Origin: Geothermovivens sp964644845
Lineage (GTDB): Bacteria > Zhuqueibacterota > Zhuqueibacteria > Oleimicrobiales > Geothermoviventaceae
Assembly: GCA_964644845.1 (NCBI GenBank)
Contig: CAZXXS010000041.1
Coordinates: 1 to 64,000 of the forward strand
Length of the DNA stretch: 64,000 nucleotides
Reading direction: 5' to 3'
The notes below the pieces were generated by a model that was given only the letters and a program-made list of their open reading frames with translations, was not told the DNA's origin and made no database searches. Below are positions 8,960-17,710 of this stretch, piece by piece. Each line of letters starts with the position of its first letter. Position 1 is the stretch's first letter. The translations under genes were made by a program, and so were the position numbers.

Positions 8960-9243
8960 GGTTGGCCTCCCTTCCGGTTGTTGATGATGATTCCCCACCT
9001 CTCGCAGCCCCCCGCATTGTTTCAATGTTGAACCTTCACACCGGGTTTCCCCGTGTCACCACGCTGTTCTCCAGTTTCAGGGTAGAGGCGCAGAAAACAC
9101 AGAGCAGGAACACCGTGGCAATGCCCGGACGCACCCACACCCCGCTGAGACAGACAAGGTTCACGTCGCCGCAAAACCCGCCCCAGCGGATTCACCTTTC
9201 CATCCGAATACGCGAAAGCTCTTTCCGCAAAGCCGGCGCATCT

Positions 9244-9573
9244 TTAGCGGCCGCAAACCATCCGAGCCGTCGCCACCACCCTGTCGCGGATGTACGGACT
9301 AAGCGCGCCTTCTGTCACAAGATCGACTCTTCGCCCCAAAAGCCTGCTGAGCTCCCTTTCCAAAGCGACCAGTTTGAAGAAACCCACGGGGCGCACAAAG
9401 GTAATCAGGAGGTCGATGTCACTTCCTTCTGTGGCTTCGCCGCGCGCAAATGAGCCAAAGACTTTCAGAGTCCGCACTCCGTACCGCTCACACACTTTCG
9501 CCAGTCGTTGCACATCCAGATCCAGTTGCGCGGAGCTTTGGACCTTGAGGGACTGTCTGTTTGCCCTTTCCAT
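9244..9573 (-). CDS. Minimal nucleotidyltransferase (MNT) domain protein, no HEPN partner seen
   Basis: A 109-residue protein. The nucleotidyltransferase signature is clear at about residues 40-57: 'FGSFARGEATEGSDIDLLI', giving GS(x)ARG...SDIDL with the two metal-binding aspartates. Short proteins of this type are usually encoded next to a HEPN (DUF86) partner as MntA/HepT-like toxin-antitoxin pairs, where the MNT protein AMPylates the HEPN toxin. The next ~280 bases downstream, to ligA, contain no HEPN-like frame, and rtcB lies upstream. It is therefore an orphan. The fold call is secure; the role is open. Confidence 0.85.
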   Translation of the reverse strand: MERANRQSLKVQSSAQLDLDVQRLAKVCERYGVRTLKVFGSFARGEATEGSDIDLLITFVRPVGFFKLVALERELSRLLGRRVDLVTEGALSPYIRDRVVATARMVCGR

Positions 9574-9630
9574 TCCGCTGTCCCTGCTTTGGACGCCTGC
9601 GAAAGACGTCCTTCCTCCTTGACCCGCCAG

Positions 9631-9673
9631 AGGTGAAGGCCGTCATCTTACGTTACAGCCTTAGCCTTCACCT
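9631..9673. repeat. 10-bp perfect inverted repeat just after rtcB
   Basis: AGGTGAAGGC (9631-9640) and GCCTTCACCT (9664-9673) are exact complements with a 23-nt loop, ending 3 nt beyond the rtcB stop codon. There is no T-tract, so this is either a non-canonical 3' end or processing hairpin for the rtcB transcript or a site controlling the MNT gene. Confidence 0.5.
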
Positions 9674-9675
9674 GG

Positions 9676-11118
9676 TCAGCCTTTGACCACGCCCAGTGGC
9701 CGGAGACGCGCCACTTTTTCCGACAATCCGGCCCCCACAACGGCTTCCACCACCTGCGACACGTCCTTGTACGCTTCGGGCATCTCTTCGGCAATGGTTG
9801 CACGACTGCTGGCCATCACAAAAATGCCCTGCTTCTCCAGCTCACCAGTCAGCGAACGTCCGCGGGCTGCCTTCTTGGCCTGGTGGCGGCTCATCACCCG
9901 GCCCGCGCCGTGACAGGTGGACCCAAACGTCTCCTCCATCGCCGTCTGCGTACCGACCAGAACGTAGGAATACCGGCCCATGTCGCCGGGAATGAGCACT
10001 GGCTGACCAATGTCCCGGTAACGCTCTGGCACCGCTGGATGTCCGGGCCCGAACGCCCGGGTGGCTCCCTTGCGGTGCACACACACAGTCTTCTCCACGC
10101 CGTCGATCACGTGCCTCTCAATCTTAGCGATGTTGTGGGCTACTTCGTAAACAACCTGCATGTTCACCTGTTTTGGCGACAAACCGAGGGCTTGCACAAA
10201 CGCTTCCCGCGCCCAGTGGGTGATCATCTGCCGATTGGCAAAGGCGAAATTCACCCCGCAGGCCATCGCCGCGTAGTAGCGCCGTCCTTCCGGCGAGTTC
10301 ACTGGTGCGCACGCCAGCTGCTTGTCCGGCAACTCGATGCCATATTTGCTCGCGGCTTTCAGCATCACCCGCACGTAGTCGTCGCACACCTGGTGGCCAA
10401 AGCCCCGCGACCCTGTGTGCACGATCATGGTTACCTGCCCGCGAAACAGGCCGAGCCGGTCCGCTAACTTTTCGTCGTACACCTCTTCAACGTAGCCCAC
10501 CTCCACAAAATGATTCCCGCTCCCCAACGTGCCGAGCTGCGGACGGCCGCGCTCCATCGCCCGGGGGCTCACGGCGCCCGGATCCGCACCTTCCAGCCGC
10601 CCGGTTTCCTCGATTTTGTCAAGATCCTCCGGAGTGCCGTATCCGTTGCGCACCGCCCAGTGCGCACCCTCCACCAGCACCGCTTCCAGTTCCTTGTTGC
10701 TCAACTTCAGCACGCCAGTCGATCCCACACCACTGGGCACATGATGAAAAAGCGCCGCCACCACATCCCGGACCTTGTCACGAATGTCGTGCACTTGCAG
10801 ATCGGTGCGCAGCAGCCGAACGCCACAGTTGATGTCGTAGCCCACGCCCCCCGGTGAGATAACCCCGCCATCTACGTCAAACGCGGCCACCCCGCCGATC
10901 GGAAAACCGTAACCCCAGTGGATGTCCGGCATGGCCAGCGAGAATTTCTGAATGCCCGGCAGCGTCGCGACGTTCGCCACTTGCTCAGGGGCGTTGTCTT
11001 TTCGGATGTCGGCAATCATGTCCTCGGTGGCGTAGATCCGACCGGGGACTCGCATTTTCCCTTCCCGGGGAATTTCCCAGAGGTAGTCGGTGACCTTGCG
11101 CAATTTGTAGCTTGCCAT
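9676..11118 (-). CDS. rtcB: RNA-splicing ligase RtcB
   Basis: A 480-residue protein, typical family length, with GGGAGG before ATG 11118. All catalytic residues are visible: Asp95 and Cys98 in 'GVGYDINCGVR', Asn202/His203 in 'GSGNHFVEVG', His234 in 'VHTGSRGFGH', His328 in 'YEVAHNIAKIE', and the GMP-accepting His403 in 'TCHGAGRVMSR'. RtcB joins 2',3'-cyclic phosphate (or 3'-phosphate) and 5'-OH RNA ends with GTP and Mn2+, for tRNA splicing in archaea and RNA repair in bacteria. It lies 44 nt downstream of the archease gene, its known activating cofactor, so the two are almost certainly co-transcribed. No RtcR regulator is present. Confidence 0.97.
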   Translation of the reverse strand: MASYKLRKVTDYLWEIPREGKMRVPGRIYATEDMIADIRKDNAPEQVANVATLPGIQKFSLAMPDIHWGYGFPIGGVAAFDVDGGVISPGGVGYDINCGVRLLRTDLQVHDIRDKVRDVVAALFHHVPSGVGSTGVLKLSNKELEAVLVEGAHWAVRNGYGTPEDLDKIEETGRLEGADPGAVSPRAMERGRPQLGTLGSGNHFVEVGYVEEVYDEKLADRLGLFRGQVTMIVHTGSRGFGHQVCDDYVRVMLKAASKYGIELPDKQLACAPVNSPEGRRYYAAMACGVNFAFANRQMITHWAREAFVQALGLSPKQVNMQVVYEVAHNIAKIERHVIDGVEKTVCVHRKGATRAFGPGHPAVPERYRDIGQPVLIPGDMGRYSYVLVGTQTAMEETFGSTCHGAGRVMSRHQAKKAARGRSLTGELEKQGIFVMASSRATIAEEMPEAYKDVSQVVEAVVGAGLSEKVARLRPLGVVKG

Positions 11119-11162
11119 GGCCCCACCTCCCTATTTGCCCGAAGACCGGTCCGCCTGTCCTC

Positions 11163-11594
11163 TCAGATGTCGAAAATCACCTGCGCTTCCCAGTGGTCGT
11201 CGCGTCTACCGACGAAAAGCTTGTGAAACGTTACGGCTTTGATCTCCAGACGCAATTCGTGCCGGGCCGGGTCGTACCCTTCTCCCGCAATTTGCGCTTT
11301 GAGAAGTGCAGTTCGGTTCATCTCGATGCTGTGAACGCGGAACTTCGAAAACAACTTGCCCTCGGTGGAAAACAAGAAGTTGAGCTCAGACAGCCAGTTC
11401 ACAAACAACTCTTCCACGTCTGCACCGCGCACCACCATCTCGCGACGTTGAATTGGGCGGACCGATTCGGGATTTTCCAGCATTACGCTCAGCATTCCGG
11501 TTGCGGCTGTTTCGAACAACCCTTCCAGGCTCTCGGCTCGCACCCGCAACCCGACGTCTCCGGTGTGATCAACCAGTTCGAACGTTCCGCTCAC
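11163..11594 (-). CDS. Archease, RtcB activator
   Basis: A 143-residue protein starting at GTG 11592-11594, after a GAGGGCGACGG leader; the nearest upstream ATG runs into a stop after two codons, so GTG is the supported start. Archease signatures are present: 'ELVDHTGDVGLRVRAESLEGLFETAA' at the N-terminus (acidic metal site, Asp at about 9), 'ELFVNWLSELNFLF' in the middle, and 'IKAVTFHKL' plus the terminal '..VIFDI' with the C-terminal acidic metal ligand. Archease speeds RtcB guanylation and allows multiple turnover. Directly upstream of rtcB. Confidence 0.95.
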   Translation of the reverse strand: MSGTFELVDHTGDVGLRVRAESLEGLFETAATGMLSVMLENPESVRPIQRREMVVRGADVEELFVNWLSELNFLFSTEGKLFSKFRVHSIEMNRTALLKAQIAGEGYDPARHELRLEIKAVTFHKLFVGRRDDHWEAQVIFDI

Positions 11595-11797
11595 GTTCCG
11601 TCGCCCTCACGTCATTCTGAGCGTCTGCGGGTTACCCAACGCACATCTGCCAAGGTTGCGTTTGGGCGTAAGCCCGCGATCCACTTGAACCTCCAGACGA
11701 CGCCAACACCTCTCTTTGAATTTGGGGAGCAACTCAACGCGCACCTGGGTCCCGCTGAGCGCACCTTGCGTTCTTCAGGTGTCAGCTGTGTACGCCG

Positions 11798-12958
11798 TCA
11801 CAACTGCACCCGCTTCAGCTGCCCGAGCACGTACTCGCGGATGGCTTTCGGCTCCGGCAGCTCCCGCAACAGCGCGCCATTCTTCATTACCGGCTTCAAC
11901 AGCGCCTCGAACGTTCCCCCGCAGGAACACCGTTCCGGTGCGGGTTGACCGTAAGGGAGCACCAGTGTGTTCCCGCACTCCCCACACCTCCACACTTCCT
12001 TACGCCCCGAAGGTTTGCCGCGTTTCGCAATCGGCTGTCCCTCGATCGCCACAATGTCCATCGCAAAGTCCAGCACCGGAGCGTTGCTGATGGAGGTCCC
12101 CACACCGTAGGCGTCGACCACTTCGTTCAGCTGCAGGATCTTGTTCTCGTCGATGCCGCCAGAAACAAACAGCTTGACGTGCTTGTGGCCCCGGAGGTCC
12201 AGCTCCCAGCGGACCTCCCTCAGAATTTGCAGGAAATCGCCTCGGCGACTCCCCGGTGTGTCCAGGCGTACAGCGAACAGGGCTTCGCCCAGGGCTTCTG
12301 CGGCACGCAGGGCTTCGAACTTCTCGTCGCCAAACGTGTCCACAAGGGCTACCCGAGCTACCTCCGGCTCGATCACCCGGTGAAATGCCTTTGTCGCCTC
12401 CACCACGTCGCCGAGGATCAGCACCAAAGCGTGCGGGATCGTTCCGGTGGGTGGCAGACCCAACAGCTCTGCACTCTGTACCACGGCTACCCCGTCGACC
12501 CCACCGACGTACGCATTCCGGTCGATCACCGGAGCCAGAGCAGGGTGCATGCGCCGCGCTCCGAAACTGGCAATCAACCTGTCGCCTGCTGCCACCCGAC
12601 AACGCGCTGCTTTGGTTGCCACGCCCGAGGCCTGGCACAAGAACCCGAGGACAGCCGTTTCGTACACACCGAAGTCCAAATAGTCCCCCTCGATGACCAT
12701 CGTAGGCTCGTTGGGGTGGAAAATCGTGCCCTCGTCCATGGCCCAAACGTCCACCGGAAGCCCCTGGAGCAGCTCCAGCGCATCCTCCAGCCCGGTGAAC
12801 ACGCCCCAGGTCCGTCCCTCCGGGAACGCTTTTACCACAAACTCCGCCGTCACCCGCTTGTGGACGTTCTCCGCCTGCAGAATTTTTCGTGTGCGTTCAA
12901 AGTAAACATCCGTTGTGCGGCCGGCTTTGATGTCCTCTTCGGTGGCGATGAACTTCAT
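11798..12958 (-). CDS. Nicotinate phosphoribosyltransferase, archaeal-type with C-terminal zinc ribbon
   Basis: A 386-residue protein; GAGGAG precedes ATG 12958. The N-terminal 'TDVYFERTRKIL' (about 16-27), 'ASFGARRMHPALAP' (about 130-143), and the 'RLDTPGSRRGDF' and 'LFVSGGIDE' phosphate-binding segments match the type II phosphoribosyltransferase fold of short archaeal/Thermoplasma-type enzymes. It makes nicotinate mononucleotide from nicotinate and PRPP for NAD+ salvage. A CxxC...CxC ribbon ('WRCGECGN', 'ERCSCGG') near 323-345 follows the barrel. It lies between a terminator-bounded apgM and the archease-rtcB pair. Confidence 0.93.
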   Translation of the reverse strand: MKFIATEEDIKAGRTTDVYFERTRKILQAENVHKRVTAEFVVKAFPEGRTWGVFTGLEDALELLQGLPVDVWAMDEGTIFHPNEPTMVIEGDYLDFGVYETAVLGFLCQASGVATKAARCRVAAGDRLIASFGARRMHPALAPVIDRNAYVGGVDGVAVVQSAELLGLPPTGTIPHALVLILGDVVEATKAFHRVIEPEVARVALVDTFGDEKFEALRAAEALGEALFAVRLDTPGSRRGDFLQILREVRWELDLRGHKHVKLFVSGGIDENKILQLNEVVDAYGVGTSISNAPVLDFAMDIVAIEGQPIAKRGKPSGRKEVWRCGECGNTLVLPYGQPAPERCSCGGTFEALLKPVMKNGALLRELPEPKAIREYVLGQLKRVQL

Positions 12959-13025
12959 CTTCGGCTCCTCGTTTGGCTCCCGGTTCCCCGCTTCGTTCGT
13001 GGACCGGTCGAAGCACTTCTCGGCA

Positions 13026-13060
13026 GAAAAAAGAAGGCGGAGTGATCACCTCACCCCGCC
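13026..13060 (-). terminator. Rho-independent terminator after apgM
   Basis: On the minus strand a 10-bp stem (GGCGGGGTGA / TCACTCCGCC, one G-U pair, loop GGTGA) is followed directly by TTCTTTTTTC. It sits 19 nt past the apgM stop and separates apgM from the nicotinate phosphoribosyltransferase gene. Confidence 0.9.
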
Positions 13061-13078
13061 TGGCAGGTTCTCTGTTGC

Positions 13079-14293
13079 TCAAGCACCAAACTTCTTCAGA
13101 CGCAACGCGTGCGCCAGCATCAGGGACATGAGCTCCATTGTTGGAAAGCGACCCAGTGTACCCCTGGCGCACGACACCTCGTCGAAACGCTCTACGTCGT
13201 CCATCCGAGCCGTTGGCGCCGCCAGGATCACCGGCACCGGATGCCAGGAATGGGATTTCAACGCAGCGGGCGTGGAGTGATCGCCAGTGACCACAAAAAC
13301 GTCGGGATTGAGTTCCGTGATCATCGGAATGTAGCTGTCGACTTCCTCGATCACCTTCACCTTGGCGTCGAAATCTCCGTCTTCGCCCCGCGAATCCGTG
13401 TACTTGACGTGCAAGAAGAAGAAGTCGTAGTCGTTCCAGACCTGGCGCAAAGCCTCAAACTCCGTCTTGATGTCCGGCGTGATCGGATTCAAGGTCATCC
13501 CCACCAGTTTGGCCACACCGCGGTACATCGGGTAGTTGGCAATGGCGTAGGCACGCAGCTTAAAGCGCTCTTCGAGTGAACGGTAGTGCCGGTTCTTTGC
13601 AAAGCCCCGCAGCAAAATGAAATTCGCTCTGGGCTCGTCAGCCAGGATCTCCCTGACCTGGCGTACCAGTTCGTCCACAATCTTCGCCGTCCGGCGTGCC
13701 TCCTCGGTGTCCACTGCCGGCGTGGCCGGGAGCGCAGGAACTCCCGTTTCCTGCGGATCCGTGTCCAGCAGATCTCCCGACAGTCCCTTACCGCGCAGCA
13801 AAATCATGGCCCGGTGCTCTTTCACCGGTTTAATGATGAACTGCACCTCAGAGCCGAGATCAACCTTTTCCTGGAGTTTTTTGCACAGACGTTCGCACTC
13901 TTCGGTGGGGATTCTCCCCGCGCGGCGATCCACGATGTTTCCGTTCTCGTCGATGGTTGCGAAATTGATTCGCACCGCCACATCTTCGGGCGTCAACTCC
14001 ATGCCGATGCCGGCTGCCTCCAGCACGCCGCGGCCGATGTTGTTCTCAACGGGATCGTACCCGAACAGGGCGAAGTGGGCCGGACCGCTGCCCGGCGTAA
14101 CCCCCGGCATGATGGGATCCATCAGGCCGCAGGAACCTTGCCGTGCCAGCAGATTCAGGTTCGGAATGCGCGCCACGTGCAGTTCCGTGCCCTCACGTCC
14201 GGGCATTTGTAGCCCCCCAACGCCGTCCATCACCAGAAGAACGATTTTCTTGTCGTTCTGAAAAGCCAGCTCTTCGACCACTCGGTAGTCCAT
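13079..14293 (-). CDS. apgM: 2,3-bisphosphoglycerate-independent phosphoglycerate mutase, archaeal type
   Basis: A 404-residue protein, usual length for the ApgM family. It belongs to the alkaline phosphatase superfamily: metal-binding Asp23 in 'VMDGVGGLQ', the phospho-serine Ser69 in 'GVTPGSGPAHFALFGYDP', and the C-terminal 'VVTGDHSTPAALKSHSWHPVP' with further metal ligands. It interconverts 3- and 2-phosphoglycerate in glycolysis and gluconeogenesis. A minus-strand promoter is visible at 14436-14464 and a strong terminator lies just downstream, so it looks monocistronic. Confidence 0.97.
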   Translation of the reverse strand: MDYRVVEELAFQNDKKIVLLVMDGVGGLQMPGREGTELHVARIPNLNLLARQGSCGLMDPIMPGVTPGSGPAHFALFGYDPVENNIGRGVLEAAGIGMELTPEDVAVRINFATIDENGNIVDRRAGRIPTEECERLCKKLQEKVDLGSEVQFIIKPVKEHRAMILLRGKGLSGDLLDTDPQETGVPALPATPAVDTEEARRTAKIVDELVRQVREILADEPRANFILLRGFAKNRHYRSLEERFKLRAYAIANYPMYRGVAKLVGMTLNPITPDIKTEFEALRQVWNDYDFFFLHVKYTDSRGEDGDFDAKVKVIEEVDSYIPMITELNPDVFVVTGDHSTPAALKSHSWHPVPVILAAPTARMDDVERFDEVSCARGTLGRFPTMELMSLMLAHALRLKKFGA

Positions 14294-14680
14294 TTTCTGC
14301 CTCCTGCCGTCGTTGCGTCCACACCATTTGCGGAATTGCAGAAGCTCTCACGGCAGCCTCCGCAACGAAGCTGTCAACTCCTGACTCCAAACGGACCACA
14401 GTTGCACGCGGCTTTTTCTCCTCCCACCGGACCAAGATTTACGAAAACTTACGCTAAATTTCAACCGCAAACTCGACGGGCTTTCCCGCTTTGGCGCGGA
14501 GATGTGAGCCCGAAGATCAGACCGCCGCGCCCGCCGGATGCATTTTCGACGCAAGAACCACAATGCATCTTCACCGCAAGCACCCGTTTCTGATGCCCCT
14601 GCCGCAACGAGGGCAACACCCTCGGTCTACGACCCGTCGGCTTCTGCCAGGTTTTCCACAGCCCACCTCTTAGAGTGGGC
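14294..14680. other. Intergenic: apgM leader and promoter; no gene
   Basis: About 390 bases. The minus-strand promoter for apgM is placed at 14436-14464, giving a leader of about 135 nt. The remainder, next to the stop of the HhH protein gene, shows no coding or repeat signal. Confidence 0.6.
14436..14464 (-). promoter_or_regulatory. Candidate sigma-70 promoter of apgM
   Basis: On the minus strand TTGAAA (14459-14464) and TAAATC (14436-14441) are separated by exactly 17 nt, in a locally AT-rich patch of an otherwise GC-rich gap. It faces apgM. Confidence 0.6.
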
Positions 14681-16567
14681 TCAGCGGATTTCGCCGTCGA
14701 CCTGCAACCCAACATCCCAGCCAGCTGGGGTACCACTGCGCGCTCCCTCTGTGGCCGCTTCTTCTGTCCGCGCCAGTTTAACAGCGGCGCGCAACGGACC
14801 GAGTCGAAAACGCGCAACCAGCACGGTTCGCCAACCGCACCCGCCGTACCGCCTAATGGCAAATGCGCCCGGTAGCCCCGGCTCGTACGCGTACACCGCC
14901 CCCGTGTTGCTGCGCACGTCGAAGACTGCGAAACGCACCACGACATCAACACCCCCCAGTCCGTGCCACCGCAGCTGTTCGTAAACCAGTTTGCCATCCG
15001 GGGCTCGAAGCGAGCCCGGAGCAGCACCACCTGCCCACACGAACGCTCCCCGGATCTGCGCAACAAGCCTGCCTCGCCCCAGATCGAGCTGTGCACGAAC
15101 CCGCCGGGTTCGCAACGTCCGTGAATCCGAACGCTCGCGGCCCGCCCCATCGGTGCTGCGTGTCCACACTTCACGCCACCGATCCTGCAACCGAAGTCCA
15201 AGTCTCGCCGCCCGGCCTACGCGCGTCCAGGCGTCCAGCAGGAAGCGCTGCTCCGGTCCGGCTTGACCCCTGCGCGCGACCTGTCCCGCTACAGCTGTCA
15301 ACCCGCGCTGCGAGTTTCCCAGCCGAAGCGCCGCCAGCGCACCATTTTGCTCAGCTCCAGTTCTTTCGCCCTCGAGCGGATTCGAACGAAAAGCCTCCGT
15401 AAGACCAGGTCCGTAACGGTGAGCGAGGAAGAGCCCTTCGAATCCGGTAGCCGACACACGCAGACCACCCAGCCAGGACGGCATCCCGCTCAACATCCAG
15501 GCTGTTTCCCCGAAAAACTCCGTGCCGGCCCAGCGACAACGCGCTTCGACCGCCGTTGCGGTTCGCGCCGCCCGTGTGGCACCGGCTTCCAGCCTCTGGA
15601 CCGCTAGCGTCGCCCTAACCGCCGCCCGCGTGGCCGGTTTCCAGCGTGCGCTTGCGCCCACCACACGCTCCAGCACGGCCCGCCGCCACGAGCGCTCGCG
15701 CTCCGTGCGGTGGTAACCCGTCTCCACCAGACGAATTTCCCCAGAGTTCGAGTCGACCGCTCCGTCGCGCAAACGTCGTGACGCGAACCCCAGCACCTGC
15801 ACACGTTGCGATTCCCGCCAAACCGCTAACCCGCGCAGGGCAAAGCTCTCATCGCCGTAGACGTAGCCACGCAACGGCCGCGCGGGTTCGTGCGATAGCC
15901 TTTCGATGTCTGGTCCAACGATGGGCGGGTACGGGCTTGCAAACAACAGTCCTTGTCCCAACTGAACGGAGTAATCTCCAGCGACCACGACCAGCCCGCC
16001 TCCGGGCCGGACGGCCACGTAGGTGGCAAGGAAATCCGTCACCCGTTCCTCGCCGGGGTCGCCTTCGGCCACAGCGCCTGCGGAGACTCCCGCCCATCGC
16101 AGAACCTGTAGCCTGGCAAGTCGCCTCCAAGCGGGCTTGACCACTCGCGTGGCCCGTTTCTCCGCTCGCACACGCACCCGACCTGTTCTCACGGACGCAC
16201 GCTGGCCAACGAAGACGTAAGGCGCGAGCAAATCTGCTGTGGAGGCGTCCAGCAGCCCTGCCGTTACCAAGTCCGCCAGCCGCCCAAACTTTCCGTGTTC
16301 ATCCCGGTAGCGTACGATGGCGTCCGCGAGCGCGTTGGAAATCCACGGCAGGCCGGCGAGCTCAGCCGCCGAGACACGGTTCAGATTCAGAGGGTTCGCG
16401 CGAAGGTAGTCGAGCTCCGCCGCCAGCGCTTCGGCAGCTTCCTGGCATCCCAGACTCTCCACGAGGTCCTGTACAGCACGGCTGGACTGCGCAAACACGT
16501 GCCCTCGCAGAACGCCAACAAGTACACCGAGAAGAAAGCCAAACATTTGTCTCTTGCTCACGAACAT
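14681..16567 (-). CDS. Helix-hairpin-helix (ComEA-like) protein with predicted outer-membrane barrel
   Basis: A 628-residue protein. The N-terminus is a signal peptide (hydrophobic 'MFGFLLGVLVGVLRGHVFA'; the internal Met8 is an alternative start). Residues about 55-115 carry two helix-hairpin-helix motifs ('NPLNLNRVSAAELAGLPWIS', 'KFGRLADLVTAGLLD'), as in ComEA-like proteins. The remaining ~500 residues are Arg/Ala/Gly-rich with alternating hydrophobic strands ('GGGLVVVAGDYSVQLGQGLL', 'VDVVVRFAVFDVRSNTGAVY'), typical of the barrel that follows HhH domains in many FCB-group proteins. A role in DNA binding or uptake at the outer membrane is possible but untested. It lies 91 nt downstream of the PorV-like gene and is probably co-transcribed with it. 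Confidence 0.75.
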   Translation of the reverse strand: MFVSKRQMFGFLLGVLVGVLRGHVFAQSSRAVQDLVESLGCQEAAEALAAELDYLRANPLNLNRVSAAELAGLPWISNALADAIVRYRDEHGKFGRLADLVTAGLLDASTADLLAPYVFVGQRASVRTGRVRVRAEKRATRVVKPAWRRLARLQVLRWAGVSAGAVAEGDPGEERVTDFLATYVAVRPGGGLVVVAGDYSVQLGQGLLFASPYPPIVGPDIERLSHEPARPLRGYVYGDESFALRGLAVWRESQRVQVLGFASRRLRDGAVDSNSGEIRLVETGYHRTERERSWRRAVLERVVGASARWKPATRAAVRATLAVQRLEAGATRAARTATAVEARCRWAGTEFFGETAWMLSGMPSWLGGLRVSATGFEGLFLAHRYGPGLTEAFRSNPLEGERTGAEQNGALAALRLGNSQRGLTAVAGQVARRGQAGPEQRFLLDAWTRVGRAARLGLRLQDRWREVWTRSTDGAGRERSDSRTLRTRRVRAQLDLGRGRLVAQIRGAFVWAGGAAPGSLRAPDGKLVYEQLRWHGLGGVDVVVRFAVFDVRSNTGAVYAYEPGLPGAFAIRRYGGCGWRTVLVARFRLGPLRAAVKLARTEEAATEGARSGTPAGWDVGLQVDGEIR

Positions 16568-16658
16568 TTGGCTGACCCGGTCCCCGCCACGAACACAGTT
16601 CCCTACGAGAGGTCCCCCACACGACCCCCGTCCTGCCGAAAGTACGGCCTGTCGCCGC

Positions 16659-17615
16659 TCAGTGGATGGTCAGCGGTGTCGCGCGAGCACCCACGCCTTC
16701 GGGCAGTCGCAACCGCTGATCAGAATCTTCTGCCCCCAGCGGATGCAGTCCACGCACCCTGTGTTGCGGCGTCCCACCTCTGCCCCTGTCAGGATGTGAC
16801 CGCAGCAACGTCAGCCCGACGAAATGCGTTCCCCCGAGAACCGAATGGTGCACAAACGCGTAATCAATCAGCAGGCGTCCCAGCGAAAAGCGGAGTCCCA
16901 ACGTGGTCCGAGCAGGTTCAACAGTGACACCTGCACGCAACAGCAGTGCTCGGAGCACTTTCAGTTCCAGACCGACGCGACTTTCCGCCGGGTAGAGCGG
17001 ATCTTTCGCCAGTTCGGCTGCCACTGCGGCCCTGGTTGAAAGCCTTGCCCCGAGGCTCACAGCCAGCGAGCGCGCCAGACTCTCCGCCCACACCCGGCTG
17101 CCCCAGGCCAGAACGTTGTGGCCGCGGGCGCTTACCATCAGCGCCGGGGTGAACAGGTAGGCCACGCCCAGGTCGAGTGCCACACCGTGGTGGCTCCCGT
17201 AGCGAGCGATTGCTGTTTGCCCCACACGCACGGCGACGCCAGCGCGCAGGTCAGTGCTGCCCCAGGCTGTGCTAAACGTGAGCGCCGTTTCGCGGTAGAG
17301 TTTGCCGCCAAAGTACGTTCCGGTCAGCGCAATCGGAACCGAAGGGACGCACAAGCTCACACTTTGTGCAGCCAACTCGCTGAAGCCGTACCAGCGCGTG
17401 TGCTGTACCGACAAAACGCTGACGACGTTTGCATCCAGCAAGGCGGGGTTCGCTGTCCAGCTGATGGCGCTGTCAAGTCGAGAGACCGCGATCAGCCCGC
17501 GTCCCGCGGCTGCTGCTGTCAGCGCCTCGCCCGCTGGAGAAGCGGCGCCAGCTCGCCAGGTGGGCCAAAAGACAAAAGCGTGGACGAGGATCCAGAGGGC
17601 AGTTCTTCTTGACAT
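16659..17615 (-). CDS. PorV/PorQ-like outer-membrane protein
   Basis: A 318-residue protein with a signal peptide (1-24) and then 'AGRGLIAVSRLDSAISWTANPALLD', matching the conserved start of PorV/PorQ (UPF0164-like) FadL-type barrels in which 'NPA' follows a short-helix segment. Alternating strands continue to about residue 275 ('VGLTLL'); the last ~45 residues are charged and probably disordered. PorV-type proteins shuttle type IX cargo to the attachment complex; PorQ is a relative. The gene is divergent from the DUF4835 (PorD-type) gene across a 95-bp region, supporting a surface-secretion link. Which paralogue it is cannot be decided from sequence alone. Confidence 0.65.
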   Translation of the reverse strand: MSRRTALWILVHAFVFWPTWRAGAASPAGEALTAAAAGRGLIAVSRLDSAISWTANPALLDANVVSVLSVQHTRWYGFSELAAQSVSLCVPSVPIALTGTYFGGKLYRETALTFSTAWGSTDLRAGVAVRVGQTAIARYGSHHGVALDLGVAYLFTPALMVSARGHNVLAWGSRVWAESLARSLAVSLGARLSTRAAVAAELAKDPLYPAESRVGLELKVLRALLLRAGVTVEPARTTLGLRFSLGRLLIDYAFVHHSVLGGTHFVGLTLLRSHPDRGRGGTPQHRVRGLHPLGAEDSDQRLRLPEGVGARATPLTIH

Positions 17616-17637
17616 TTTCAGGCGGATTCGTGATATT
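17609..17637 (+). promoter_or_regulatory. Candidate sigma-70 promoter of the DUF4835 gene
   Basis: TTGACA (17609-17614) and GATATT (17632-17637) are separated by 17 nt, about 75 nt upstream of the DUF4835 start. The -35 box overlaps the start codon of the divergent PorV-like gene (17613-17615), so the two transcripts may interfere. Confidence 0.55.
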
Positions 17638-17710
17638 TCGTTGAGGTTATTCGACTTCCGCCGTCGAAGATTCGGTGGCTGCGAACAGTTCGCGTTAGCC
17701 GGAGGTCAAC

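Noticed and set aside
8960..9243. HEPN toxin partner for the MNT gene.
   Set aside because: No frame in this interval has HEPN-like length or the RxxxxH motif.
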